Notes: generated by a model not told the origin, from the sequence alone. A stretch of 64,000 nt of DNA from an uncultured Lachnospiraceae bacterium (GCA_910585215.1 CAJUDQ010000001.1:80625-144624), one strand, 5' to 3'. Shown: positions 27,824-36,463, numbered from the stretch's first letter. Numbers and translations are program-made.

Positions 27824-29944
27824 TTACTGAAAAACTTTTAATCTTTCAAATATGTGATACTCTTCTTCTGTTATCTGAATATTTGCAGTCAGCTTTGCAC
27901 AGGATTCAGATTCCATAAAATCACACTCGGATTTTCTTAAAAATGAACGAACAGGCAATGCCGACAGTCTCATAATCCCGCCCGCCAAACTGGAATCACG
28001 GTTATCCCTGTTTTGATTTATACAAAACTCTCTGTATTGAAAAAACATTTCTTTCATAGTATTATATTCTTCATAAATTCTGTTATCATCTTCCAGCATT
28101 TCAATGTAAGTTTTCACATCTCTTATTTTTCTCTGAATTTTATGTTCTTTGTTTAAGTTTTGTATTCTGCTTCCCTTCCATAGATTTTTCTTCTCTAACT
28201 GACCAAGATACCTTTGCTTTAATTTTTGTAAAACCATTGTCATTTTCTGCCGGTAACCTTCTTTATAAATCAGTTTATGCAAAAGATTAGAAGCTACAGC
28301 CAAATCCTCCATATATTTGCACATTAACGGAAGAATATACGCAGACTCCATCTCTGTCGGTGTGGAAATACCGGTTAAATACCATCTTACAAAGGAATCC
28401 TTTGGCAAAATCTGTGCGGACATGATTTTAATTTCATTTTCATCCGAATCATCGATTGTATCTGCATTTAAATAAATATTGTTTTCTCCCTGAAACTGCG
28501 GATATAACTTTTTATTTCCACTATGTACACAGATACATGGAGTAATTGCCGGTCCAATATACACTCCGTGATTGACTGCCAGTTTCAGCATATTGAATAA
28601 GGATTCAAACAAATCTCTGTAATCTGTCTCAAATGTTGTTAAAATAGCATACATCAATACAGGTATATCATAAGCACTGAATTTTTTAATTACATGAAAT
28701 ACACGGTCAATATCATATCCTTTTCTTAACCTTTTCAAATCTCTGTTATTAAATCCATCGACCCCAATTGTAACCCGTTTTAAATTCAGTTCCTTTAATA
28801 CCTGATAAACCGTATCTCCATATAACTGGCCCAGCCGGTTTACAGAACGAATCGAAAAAGTCAGCTCAAAAATCCTTACCCTGTCCGAAAGAACACCGGA
28901 TAATTCTTTTAGAAACGAAACATCTCTTTTCTCATTTGCAAAAAAGTCATCGTCAAAAAAACGGATAAAAACCGTGTGATCTGCCTTACGAAAATACGAA
29001 AGATTTACAATAACTGACAATCTCTTTAACAATTCCCGATTGCTCATTGTGTTATCTTTCAAATAGGACTGCCGATAACAAAAGATACAGTTTCCTTTAC
29101 ATTCCTCCGATGTAAATAAATTAACCACCGGAGCAATCCGATACAGGTCGTACAGTAAATCATAGTCCCAATACAGAAAATCCATATATTTATTTACAAT
29201 TCCATGCTTTGTCAAATCTATATGCTCTGATGTGCTGTTTGCATAAACAACTCCCGGAATCTGTTTTATATCAGGCAACAGGCTCTTTTCTCTTTGACAG
29301 GATTTTAAAAAAGCCTCAAATACATATTCGCCATGTCCAAAGAAAATAATATCTGTACCCAGTTTTTGATTGCAAAATTCAAAATGTGAAGAAGTAAATG
29401 GACCGCCTGTCATAATAAGAGCATTACTGTGAGCTCTGATAAACCTGTTCAATTTTAATATTTCTATCTCCCATCCCACATAACCTGTTTCACAGACATA
29501 GGTTGGCTGATATTCGCAAAGCATGGTTTCCAAATCATTTTGATTGTATTCATATTCTCCGTTCTTTAAAAACATGGGAAATATTTTTACATTCTGTCTG
29601 TCATACCCTAGTTTTAAAAGATGAGACATTAATCGAAACTGTCCGAAATTATATCCCTGACTGCTGAATGCCATCATAAATAAAAACTTAATGTGATAAT
29701 CCGGTTTCTCTATCTCCGCCAGATATAATTCCTCAAAAAAAGCTCTTATTTCTATATCCTGAATCACAGACTTATAGTTGTCGTAAGTAATTTTTATCTC
29801 TTCACAGAAGCTGTATTCCTTGCATAAATATTGTTGAACAAGCTCTGTCTTCTTTATTATATCCTCATCCGATATCCGTGTTTGTTTACAAAAAGATATA
29901 TTCCCTTTTTTGACTTCTATCAGAATTTTATCCGAGTTAGGCAT
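27824..29944 (-). CDS. Large radical SAM protein with cobalamin-binding-like domain
   Basis: A protein of 706 residues. Residues about 60-190 look like a B12-binding Rossmann-type domain (LFMMAFSSQGYNFGQFRLM, ALIMTGGPFTSS, IIFFGHGEYVFEAFL). I do not see the DxHxxG motif, so cobalamin is probably held base-off, as in other radical SAM proteins of this type, or may be lost. The core has CKGNCIFC (near residue 292). A helical C-terminal extension of about 200 residues has no relative I recognise. It overlaps the ACP gene by eight bases (ATGCCTAA). Cobalamin radical SAM enzymes often methylate unactivated carbons or, in some cases, carry out rearrangements. Its substrate here, peptide or carrier-bound acyl group, is unknown. 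Confidence 0.8.
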   Translation of the reverse strand: MPNSDKILIEVKKGNISFCKQTRISDEDIIKKTELVQQYLCKEYSFCEEIKITYDNYKSVIQDIEIRAFFEELYLAEIEKPDYHIKFLFMMAFSSQGYNFGQFRLMSHLLKLGYDRQNVKIFPMFLKNGEYEYNQNDLETMLCEYQPTYVCETGYVGWEIEILKLNRFIRAHSNALIMTGGPFTSSHFEFCNQKLGTDIIFFGHGEYVFEAFLKSCQREKSLLPDIKQIPGVVYANSTSEHIDLTKHGIVNKYMDFLYWDYDLLYDLYRIAPVVNLFTSEECKGNCIFCYRQSYLKDNTMSNRELLKRLSVIVNLSYFRKADHTVFIRFFDDDFFANEKRDVSFLKELSGVLSDRVRIFELTFSIRSVNRLGQLYGDTVYQVLKELNLKRVTIGVDGFNNRDLKRLRKGYDIDRVFHVIKKFSAYDIPVLMYAILTTFETDYRDLFESLFNMLKLAVNHGVYIGPAITPCICVHSGNKKLYPQFQGENNIYLNADTIDDSDENEIKIMSAQILPKDSFVRWYLTGISTPTEMESAYILPLMCKYMEDLAVASNLLHKLIYKEGYRQKMTMVLQKLKQRYLGQLEKKNLWKGSRIQNLNKEHKIQRKIRDVKTYIEMLEDDNRIYEEYNTMKEMFFQYREFCINQNRDNRDSSLAGGIMRLSALPVRSFLRKSECDFMESESCAKLTANIQITEEEYHIFERLKVFQ

Positions 29945-30200
29945 CCTTTGACTTTTCCTCCATTACAAAATCAGCAATCGAACCAATGGTAGATAAAAAG
30001 TCCATACTTAAATACTCATCTTCAATTTTAATATCAAATGCACGCTCTATCTCTACAATGATTTGAACCATAATCAGTGAATCAATTCCCCACTCTCCAT
30101 CATTCAGAATATCATCTTCACCCAGTTCCACATCATCTTCCATATCCACCAAAAGCAGCAGAATTTCTTTTATTTTGTTGACTACTTCCTGTCGCTCCAT
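29937..30200 (-). CDS. Acyl carrier protein of the peptide-maturation operon
   Basis: A small acidic four-helix protein of 87 residues. The phosphopantetheine attachment motif reads GIDSLIMVQIIVEIE, with Ser in the canonical DSL position, so it can carry a thioester-bound acyl or aminoacyl group. The ATG 30200 lies inside the previous radical SAM gene (19-base overlap) with a GAGAGG site, and its stop overlaps the next gene. It is therefore tightly coupled to both radical SAM proteins. No ketosynthase, adenylation domain or phosphopantetheinyl transferase is present in the operon. From memory, an 'ACP-related' family occurs in clostridial peptide maturation clusters; an HMM search would test membership. 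Confidence 0.88.
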   Translation of the reverse strand: MERQEVVNKIKEILLLLVDMEDDVELGEDDILNDGEWGIDSLIMVQIIVEIERAFDIKIEDEYLSMDFLSTIGSIADFVMEEKSKDA

Positions 30201-31579
30201 ACCTTTATCCTCTCTTTCTTTCTTAATTCAAACGTTTCTTCAAGTTCCTGTTCTGACTGTATTTTATCCATTTCTGACAACACCTCTCTTACTGTCTGCA
30301 AAAACAGATAATCCAGTTGTTCTCTTGTCTCTTTCTTTTGTCTGATATTCTTGATTTGTCTGACAACAGAATCCTGATATTCTGTCCACTCTTCTATTTT
30401 TGCCTTTACAAAGCGTTCAAACAGCTCTACCTTGCTATCCCTGATATGATAACAGACAGTTTTGGTCATCCAGTCCGGAATCCCTGCTTTTTTATCAAAT
30501 TCCAGCGTGGCACAGTCATAGGGCAAAGTATTATCGGGAATCATAATCAACCGCCGGAATACACCTTTAAGACCAATATATCTGAGTAAACTGTGCTCTG
30601 AAATAAAAGCAATATTCTCCTTTAGATACTCTATTGTAGTCATCGGGTCAAACAGAATCATTGTCAAATCCATATTAATTTCCAGATTTTTCAATATGGC
30701 AACTGCATCCAGAACTTTATTTTTATCAATTTTTTTGTTATAACAATTCAGCACCTGACTGTTAATATTTTCTATTCCAAGCAATACCCGTCTCAATCCT
30801 GCTGTTTTAAGAAGACGGAAAAGCTCTGTATCTACAGTATCTACTCTGGTTTCCATATAAAAAGAAATTTTCAGGCCATTCTCTATTATTTTTTTACAGA
30901 ACTGAACAAGATTCTCTCTATTCTTTGAATCAAGAGAGACAAAACAGCTGTCTACAAAATAAAATCGATTGTAACCAGCCTGTGTATAGGCCAGAATCTC
31001 TTTGTAAACAGACTCCCAGTTTCTGGACTGATACATTTCATGATGAAGTCTTCCCATAGAAGATACTGCACAAAAATTACAGCTATTCATACAACCACGG
31101 CTTGAAATAACTGGTATCATGGGAACTGTGCGAAGCTGCTCTAATGATATCTCGGGATATTCCAGCTCACAGATATCTGCTTTTTGATAATCCGCTGTAT
31201 TTTTATCATAAATCATGTTGAGCAGCGCCAGATAACTGTATGATTTGATAAAGCCTGTAATATAGCTGTAATCTGCCTTCAAAAATTTTCCGTATATCTG
31301 TGCAGTCAGTCCGAACAAAATCGTTCTGTCAGCAGCAATATATTTGCCATAAGTATCTAACCATCTGATTAATTCTTCACCGTCCCACATAAGAACCAGT
31401 ACGTTTTTCCTGTCAGATAACACAGACCTGTTTACTTTTAAATAATCTGTATCTGCAACATGAACCTCCGACATTACTCCGTTCTTTTTTAAATACCCAA
31501 CCATATAGATCACTTCTGAAAAACTATATATATTATTTGAAGTAATGCTGTCAGGTATTATAATATTAATTGAATCCAT
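30182..31579 (-). CDS. Radical SAM protein with degenerate B12-binding-like N-terminus
   Basis: A 465-residue protein. The N-terminal ~140 residues form an alpha/beta region (SINIIIPDSITSNN, VLVLMWDGEELIRWL) like a shortened cobalamin-binding domain without the histidine motif. The radical SAM core follows with CMNSCNFC (near residue 166), FYFVDSCFVS and LLGIENINSQVL. The C-terminal ~110 residues are charged helices. It resembles the 'ladder' type of B12/radical SAM proteins that process several substrates. The GGAGGG site before ATG 31579 is clear. Its 3' end contains the start of the ACP gene. Confidence 0.8.
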   Translation of the reverse strand: MDSINIIIPDSITSNNIYSFSEVIYMVGYLKKNGVMSEVHVADTDYLKVNRSVLSDRKNVLVLMWDGEELIRWLDTYGKYIAADRTILFGLTAQIYGKFLKADYSYITGFIKSYSYLALLNMIYDKNTADYQKADICELEYPEISLEQLRTVPMIPVISSRGCMNSCNFCAVSSMGRLHHEMYQSRNWESVYKEILAYTQAGYNRFYFVDSCFVSLDSKNRENLVQFCKKIIENGLKISFYMETRVDTVDTELFRLLKTAGLRRVLLGIENINSQVLNCYNKKIDKNKVLDAVAILKNLEINMDLTMILFDPMTTIEYLKENIAFISEHSLLRYIGLKGVFRRLIMIPDNTLPYDCATLEFDKKAGIPDWMTKTVCYHIRDSKVELFERFVKAKIEEWTEYQDSVVRQIKNIRQKKETREQLDYLFLQTVREVLSEMDKIQSEQELEETFELRKKERIKVWSDRK

Positions 31580-31606
31580 TTATCACAACTCCCTCCATTA
31601 CCAGAT

Positions 31607-33442
31607 TCAGGAAAGCTCTTTTTGAATCACTTTTATACATTTCACCACGTCCGCTTCCTGCAAGATATTGACAACCGGAATATGAAGCTTTTGTTCAAAA
31701 TATTGAAGCCTGTCCGATATTTCAAGTCCTTTGTAATATCTTTTTATTTCATAGGAAATTCCTTTCTTTTTTTTCACCTCTCTCGATAAAGACGTCATTG
31801 CACACACAGCAACCTTTCCATATCCAAAGGCCTCTATCCCCTGAATAGTTCTCATAATATAAGAAATATCATCCTCCGGACGAATACAAAGAATCACTAA
31901 ATCGGGCTTGGCAGCCAAAATGGTAATAATAGAGGACAAAACATTAAAATCAACGTTAATTTCACTGCTAAATGGAACTACTCCCGACTGTCCTCCCGTA
32001 AAGATAATATCGGGCTTCTCTGTTTGTGTAACTTGCATAATCAAAGCTTTTATTACATCTATCTGTCTGTCAACCGGTATATATTCCAGCAGGTTATAAT
32101 TTCCCAGAGGAATTGTATGTAATCCGAACAGAAAGCCATGTGGTTCCGTTGCTATATTTGAAACACGATATCCTATCTTTTCCAATGCATACTTTAATTG
32201 CAGCTGAACAGTAAATTTACCGGCCTTGGGACCTGTGCCCAGAACAGAAATAACCGGCTTATCTGTTCCCATTCCATATTTTATATCTTTTGCCTGTTTT
32301 TGTATAAAATCATTCAGGCATTGAAATATGCAATTCAATTCTTCCGAAATTCTTTTCAGCTCCTGGTAGGTATCTTCTTTCAACAGTTCGATGGAAATCA
32401 CATGTTTTTTCTTTTCCAATGCAATCTTTGCATATTTTTTTACCAAATCTTTTTTATATATTCTGGACAGTTCGCTTAAATCTCCCAGAATTACAGTATC
32501 TATAGTGTCGTTAATGGCCGCATCAAAATTTGATTCTATAATAACTCCGCTGTTTTCCTCTCCAATTACCTGACCGGCATCTTTATTTACGTTGCCCAGA
32601 AACGGCAGGTCTATTATTTTTTCTATTTTAAACGGTAAATATTCTCTGAATCTGAATATACTGTGCATCTCTTTATTAAATGGATAGATTGCAGCTTTTT
32701 TTAATTTTGAGTAATCTATTTTTTTGTCTGAAATACGTTCCTCTTTTTCCTTTTTTTCACAGTTTTCTTTAATGTATTCCAACAGCGTCTGCCTGTCTTT
32801 TGATTTGACTGCATTTATCATCCGCGCAATTTCTCCGGTTGCCTTTGCGCATGCAAAGCTGTTTCCATATGCAATATTATAGTTTCCATTTTTCCATGCC
32901 ACTCTCTGAGGTCCGGAATATAAAAATAATTCCAGTTGATTTTCTTCCTGTACTGCATACTGCATATCTTTTTTTTCAACAGTTCCGATTACCTTAATCA
33001 CACTTTTATAATTTGCCGGCCAGGTTTCTATAAATAAATCCTCACTGGCAGCAGCGACTAAAATACAGCCCAACTTATTCAGCTCTTCACATGCCTGACA
33101 AAGTCTACTGTCATTTTTCAGTGTTCCCAGACTTAAATTAATAATATCTGGCCTGCATATTTTACAATGCTCTAACGCCTGAATCAGATATTCTGTATTT
33201 GTCGCCAGATTTTCATCAAAAACTCTGTATATATACAATTCATATTCCTGTATACAGCGATTTATTATGTATACACAGGCCGTCCCATGTCCGTTCAAAT
33301 CTTCAGGAATTTCCTTTTTTTCCACTCCGCCTGTATTCACATCATAAAATTCCTTTAAACAATTTCCCCAGAACGAGTGCTCAGAGTCCAGCCCTGAATC
33401 TACAACAGCAATTTTTATCATACTTCTCTTGTAACCTCTCAT
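31607..33442 (-). CDS. Subtilisin-like (S8) peptidase fused to a DUF1611-like P-loop domain
   Basis: A protein of 611 residues without a signal peptide, so probably cytoplasmic. Residues about 8-215 are an S8 peptidase with Asp15 (VVDSG), His52 (NGHGTA) and Ser195 (YGNSFACA). The usual oxyanion Asn is not evident, since the segment reads VAAASEDL instead of AAAGN. Residues about 245-390 form an alpha/beta module. Residues about 395-611 match the DUF1611 type, with a P-loop-like VLGTGPKAGKFT, then TEPHGFLFG and FTGGQSGVV. DUF1611 members include DgcN, a D-glutamate N-acetyltransferase. The peptidase is the best candidate for leader cleavage, because the exporters lack C39 domains. It overlaps the maturase stop by four bases. 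An alternative start at MIKIAVVDSG (33421) is possible. Confidence 0.8.
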   Translation of the reverse strand: MRGYKRSMIKIAVVDSGLDSEHSFWGNCLKEFYDVNTGGVEKKEIPEDLNGHGTACVYIINRCIQEYELYIYRVFDENLATNTEYLIQALEHCKICRPDIINLSLGTLKNDSRLCQACEELNKLGCILVAAASEDLFIETWPANYKSVIKVIGTVEKKDMQYAVQEENQLELFLYSGPQRVAWKNGNYNIAYGNSFACAKATGEIARMINAVKSKDRQTLLEYIKENCEKKEKEERISDKKIDYSKLKKAAIYPFNKEMHSIFRFREYLPFKIEKIIDLPFLGNVNKDAGQVIGEENSGVIIESNFDAAINDTIDTVILGDLSELSRIYKKDLVKKYAKIALEKKKHVISIELLKEDTYQELKRISEELNCIFQCLNDFIQKQAKDIKYGMGTDKPVISVLGTGPKAGKFTVQLQLKYALEKIGYRVSNIATEPHGFLFGLHTIPLGNYNLLEYIPVDRQIDVIKALIMQVTQTEKPDIIFTGGQSGVVPFSSEINVDFNVLSSIITILAAKPDLVILCIRPEDDISYIMRTIQGIEAFGYGKVAVCAMTSLSREVKKKKGISYEIKRYYKGLEISDRLQYFEQKLHIPVVNILQEADVVKCIKVIQKELS

Positions 33443-34713
33443 TCACAATACTGGGAAAAATATCTTTTTATCTTTCTTTCCAGAATATATTTGTAGCTGC
33501 ATATCAGCGTATGTTTATTCTCATTGTAACAGCCGCCGTAACACAGAGGAAAAACACTGCATTTCAAACATTCTTTTCTGTGAAATGGATTGCATAACAA
33601 TGTTTGATACTGCGTGTCCTGTAACTCGTACTGTTTGTCAAAAACTGTGCCAAATGAGATATTATCCTTTTCGCTTTTATAACATTTGTATAATTTTCCT
33701 GCCGCATCAATAACCACTGAATTTTTCGCCATTGCAAAACAGTTTAATGTAGCCGCCGGCATTGAATATTCTGCATACTCTCCCAATATTGTCTGATATT
33801 TATCAATTAAATCCATACTTTCTTTTTGCGAATATTGGTATAACTGTTCTTTATCTGTAATATTATCATTATCATTAACCAGATTAAATCCGACAGTAAC
33901 CCTGTTTTTTTCCAAAATATTTTTTTCCATTAAATAATTTAACAGCAGTGGTATCTCCTGTTGATTTGACCTGTCAATATTAATTTGTATATTAATACAG
34001 AAATCATCTTTTAAATCCAGAATATTTTTTATAATGGTATCAAAATAGTTCTTTCCATTTTTGGAACAGCGCCTTCTGTCATTATATTCTCCATAACCGT
34101 CAAGCGTTGTGTTAATTTCATTAATTCTGGATTTTTTCATTATATTGTGAATCTCAGAAGTAACAGTGGTAAGATTCGTAAATATCTTGGCGTGATAAAC
34201 AATCCCTTTTTTATCACATTTTTTTATCAGCCTGTCACTGATATGTTCTATTATTTCCGGACATAATAACGGCTCACCGCCAAACCATTTCACCTGAAAA
34301 TATTTTAAACAGCTCGACTGTTTTTCTATAATATTTGTTAAATACTCTTCTATTACCTCACATGTTTCTGCAGACATAACTCTTGCATTTTTATCCACAA
34401 AACAATACTCACAGGCTAAATTACAGGATGTAGTCGGAATAAGCGTCACGGAATATATACTGGAATTATACGCACGGGCAAAAAAATCATTTTTTACTTT
34501 TAACAGTTCATCTACGTTTTCTTTTACTAAAAAACCGTTTTCCAGTAAATTCTCTGTACCTTCCGGATGAGTTCTGAAATATTCTTCACAGTCGGATGTC
34601 AATATATCATATGTATTATGCTCAAATAAGGCATATTTATTTGTAACTGTATTAAACAGAACTACTTTACCCTCAGATAATTGTACTGGAAAATTATAAT
34701 TCGACAATTTCAT
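33439..34713 (-). CDS. Radical SAM/SPASM peptide maturase (first)
   Basis: A 424-residue enzyme starting MKLSNYNFPVQL (ATG 34713; an upstream TTG is possible). The N-terminal ~95 residues resemble the small recognition domain typical of RiPP radical SAM enzymes. The 4Fe-4S motif is CNLACEYC (near residue 105), with WFGGEPLL shortly after. The SPASM domain near the C-terminus includes CFAMAKNSVVIDAAGKLYKC and CLKCSVFPLCYGGC. It lies directly downstream of the precursor gene, with a hairpin in the 72-base gap. It is therefore the likely first modifying enzyme on the C-terminal Cys-rich core. It resembles the clostridial Cys-rich-peptide maturases I know as rSAM_ocin_clost/CcpM, from memory. Confidence 0.9.
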   Translation of the reverse strand: MKLSNYNFPVQLSEGKVVLFNTVTNKYALFEHNTYDILTSDCEEYFRTHPEGTENLLENGFLVKENVDELLKVKNDFFARAYNSSIYSVTLIPTTSCNLACEYCFVDKNARVMSAETCEVIEEYLTNIIEKQSSCLKYFQVKWFGGEPLLCPEIIEHISDRLIKKCDKKGIVYHAKIFTNLTTVTSEIHNIMKKSRINEINTTLDGYGEYNDRRRCSKNGKNYFDTIIKNILDLKDDFCINIQINIDRSNQQEIPLLLNYLMEKNILEKNRVTVGFNLVNDNDNITDKEQLYQYSQKESMDLIDKYQTILGEYAEYSMPAATLNCFAMAKNSVVIDAAGKLYKCYKSEKDNISFGTVFDKQYELQDTQYQTLLCNPFHRKECLKCSVFPLCYGGCYNENKHTLICSYKYILERKIKRYFSQYCE

Positions 34714-34729
34714 AAACAATTCTCTATTC

Positions 34730-34773
34730 TTTAATATAATAATATAAACAAACTCTTACTCTACTATATTAAA
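34730..34773 (-). terminator. Inverted repeat between precursor and maturase genes
   Basis: TTTAATATA (34730-34738) pairs perfectly with TATATTAAA (34765-34773), leaving a 26-base loop. Without a clear U-run it is likely a leaky attenuator or mRNA-processing hairpin, which would make precursor transcript exceed enzyme transcript. All-AT stems are weak, so confidence is low. Confidence 0.35.
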
Positions 34774-34785
34774 TCAATTCAGTGC

Positions 34786-34935
34786 TTAACACTTGCATGT
34801 CCAGTTGCCACATTCAAATCCGTAAATTTCTTTCTTCCATGACTGTTCTGTGGTATCGTTAGTTTCCTTTTTTACGAGTTCCTTCTTTTCCAAATCAGTT
34901 ATTATAGTAACGTCTTTTTCCTTATTGTCTTTCAT
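34786..34935 (-). CDS. RiPP-like precursor peptide with Cys-rich C-terminus
   Basis: A 49-residue peptide starting MKDNKEKDVTII and ending KKEIYGFECGNWTCKC. The first ~35 residues are charged, Lys/Glu/Thr-rich and leader-like. The last ~12 carry three Cys (42, 47, 49) with Tyr, Phe and Trp, and form the likely core. I choose ATG 34935 because a strong AAAGGAGG lies just upstream; longer in-frame starts at 34974 and 34995 have no site. It is the first gene of a ten-gene operon with two SPASM radical SAM enzymes, a subtilase and exporters. From memory it might belong to the clostridial CLI_3235-type precursors, but three Cys is fewer than I would expect, so the family is unproven. Confidence 0.75.
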   Translation of the reverse strand: MKDNKEKDVTIITDLEKKELVKKETNDTTEQSWKKEIYGFECGNWTCKC

Positions 34936-35241
34936 AATAAGTACACCCTCCTTTCCGTTACCCAATCGCAACATTTTTTGTTTTTCACACAGCAATGTCT
35001 ATATATTTCATGAAACCACATATAAATAAGCTGTTTTATATTATTAGTTCTTTTCTACAAACTGTATCTACAATTCATTGCGCAGGAAAAGAAAAATCTG
35101 TCGATTATTTTCCTGCTTTAAAATCTGACCAAGTCAGTAGAGTAAGAATTTGTTTCATCAAGTTTAAACATGCTTTATACAAACCTGTTTATACTTCAGC
35201 TTTTTATTATCTGATTCTTAATTTTTCCAAAATCAAATAAA

Positions 35242-35270
35242 ATTTTACCACTTACTATAATTTTTTACAA
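35242..35270 (-). promoter_or_regulatory. Candidate promoter of the peptide-maturation operon
   Basis: On the minus strand, TTGTAA (35265-35270), 17 bases and TAAAAT (35242-35247). It would give a leader of about 300 bases before the precursor. The whole region is very AT-rich, so chance matches are expected. Confidence 0.3.
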
Positions 35271-35725
35271 TATATGATAATATTTGCTAAAACAATTATA
35301 CAAAACAAATTAATAAACTTCAACTATTTTTCCAGAACTATTTCTTACATTTTTCTTTCTTTTTCGACAAATAAATTTAAAAATTTCCAAAAAATATATG
35401 AATATAATTTTATACATTTTAAAGTATATATAATTATAAGAATTTTTTCTTTAATCCCCGCTAAAATGCTGATTTTATAACCTACAATAAAATAATTTTT
35501 AAGAATAAATCAATATATCGTATTACTTTTATAGGTGCAAAAAGGAATATAATTACATAAATTTATTCATTTGGAAATATTTTTATTAAATTCATACATA
35601 TCTTTCCAAAATACGGAATCATGTAAAGAATCTTTTATCTGGATTTGAAAAACCTTCCCTGCACTTTATTCAACAATCACTGCCCTTTTGAGTTGTTTAT
35701 AGGAAATTCGCCATACAGTTTCCTA
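35271..35725. other. AT-rich intergenic region with a possible short gene remnant
   Basis: No intact gene seen. On the minus strand, about 35567-35725, one frame reads ETVWRISYKQLKRAVIVE, then a stop, then SAGKVFQIQIKDSLHD and on to a stop at 35567. It looks protein-like but has no start codon with a ribosome site. A hairpin TATAGGAAA/TTTCCTATA (about 35698-35728) overlaps its upstream end. It may be the decayed end of a lost gene. Confidence 0.25.
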
Positions 35726-35775
35726 TAAAATAAAAAAAGATTGCGTTGCTCTATAAAAATAATAACAACACAATC
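35726..35775 (-). terminator. Terminator of the YdjM-like gene
   Basis: On the minus strand GATTGTGTTG (35766-35775) pairs with CAACGCAATC (35739-35748), with one G-T wobble, and is followed directly by TTTTTTTATTTTA. A textbook rho-independent terminator 24 bases after the stop codon. Confidence 0.8.
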
Positions 35776-35798
35776 ATTTAAATTATTTTTCAAATTAA

Positions 35799-36404
35799 TT
35801 ATAAAATTCTCAATACAAACAGAATCATCTCTAGTCCCGCTGCAATACATCCTGCTATGTAAAAAATCTGATTTGCCAGTCCATCTGCACAAAAAAGCCC
35901 CATACAAAACCCGCCCTTCAAAGGGTATAACAAACTGAGCTTTTTTTTATTCAAGGTATCCAATATCAGATGTGATAAAAATCCAACTGTAAAATATGCT
36001 ATCAGCTTTGGCCAAATCAAACCAAGCGCACAGTCAAGCAGAAGCAGCGCCAGAAAAGAGTGCATAAAAGACCTGTGGGGCTGTTCCTTGCCAAATGCAC
36101 AGACTATTATAAACAGCAGGCAGCCTGCCGCTATTCGCAGTATACTGCTGTCTTTTGTAATTTTATGGACAATTCCGGTTTTTAAAAAAATATCCAGTCC
36201 CAGAATAACAGCAGCCGCCGCTATTATAAGCAATATTGCTTTTCCCATGTTTCGATGAATGTTTGATGTTTCAACATCAATATCACTGATGGCTGCCCCT
36301 GCTGCGCCCAAACCAACAGCAAGCAGAAATTCCGGCGCAGTCTCTGGTGCTGTAATTGCCAGTGATGAAGCTACTCCTATTATCATATGTGTCTTTCCAA
36401 GCAA
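35799..36404 (-). CDS. YdjM-like membrane-bound metal-dependent hydrolase family protein (DUF457)
   Basis: A 201-residue membrane protein starting at a TTG codon (36404) with AAGGAGG eight bases upstream. The early HMIIGV (GKTHMIIG), the acidic GAAGAAISDID segment and HRSFMHSFLALLLLD are the conserved polar residues that give this family its 'metal-dependent hydrolase' name, though enzyme activity is generally unproven. Four or five hydrophobic helices are visible. The E. coli relative ydjM is a LexA-regulated inner membrane gene of unclear role. Here too a LexA-like box lies in the promoter (36502-36513), which supports the family assignment. A longer in-frame start upstream has no ribosome site. 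Confidence 0.85.
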   Translation of the reverse strand: MLGKTHMIIGVASSLAITAPETAPEFLLAVGLGAAGAAISDIDVETSNIHRNMGKAILLIIAAAAVILGLDIFLKTGIVHKITKDSSILRIAAGCLLFIIVCAFGKEQPHRSFMHSFLALLLLDCALGLIWPKLIAYFTVGFLSHLILDTLNKKKLSLLYPLKGGFCMGLFCADGLANQIFYIAGCIAAGLEMILFVLRIL

Positions 36405-36463
36405 CGTACCTTCCTCCTTGATTGTATACAGAAATCCTGAACTTTTTAGCAGTTTTGTTTTAT

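Noticed and set aside
34936..34995. Longer precursor peptide starting at 34974 or 34995
   Set aside because: Neither start has a ribosome site, whereas AAAGGAGG directly precedes the ATG at 34935.
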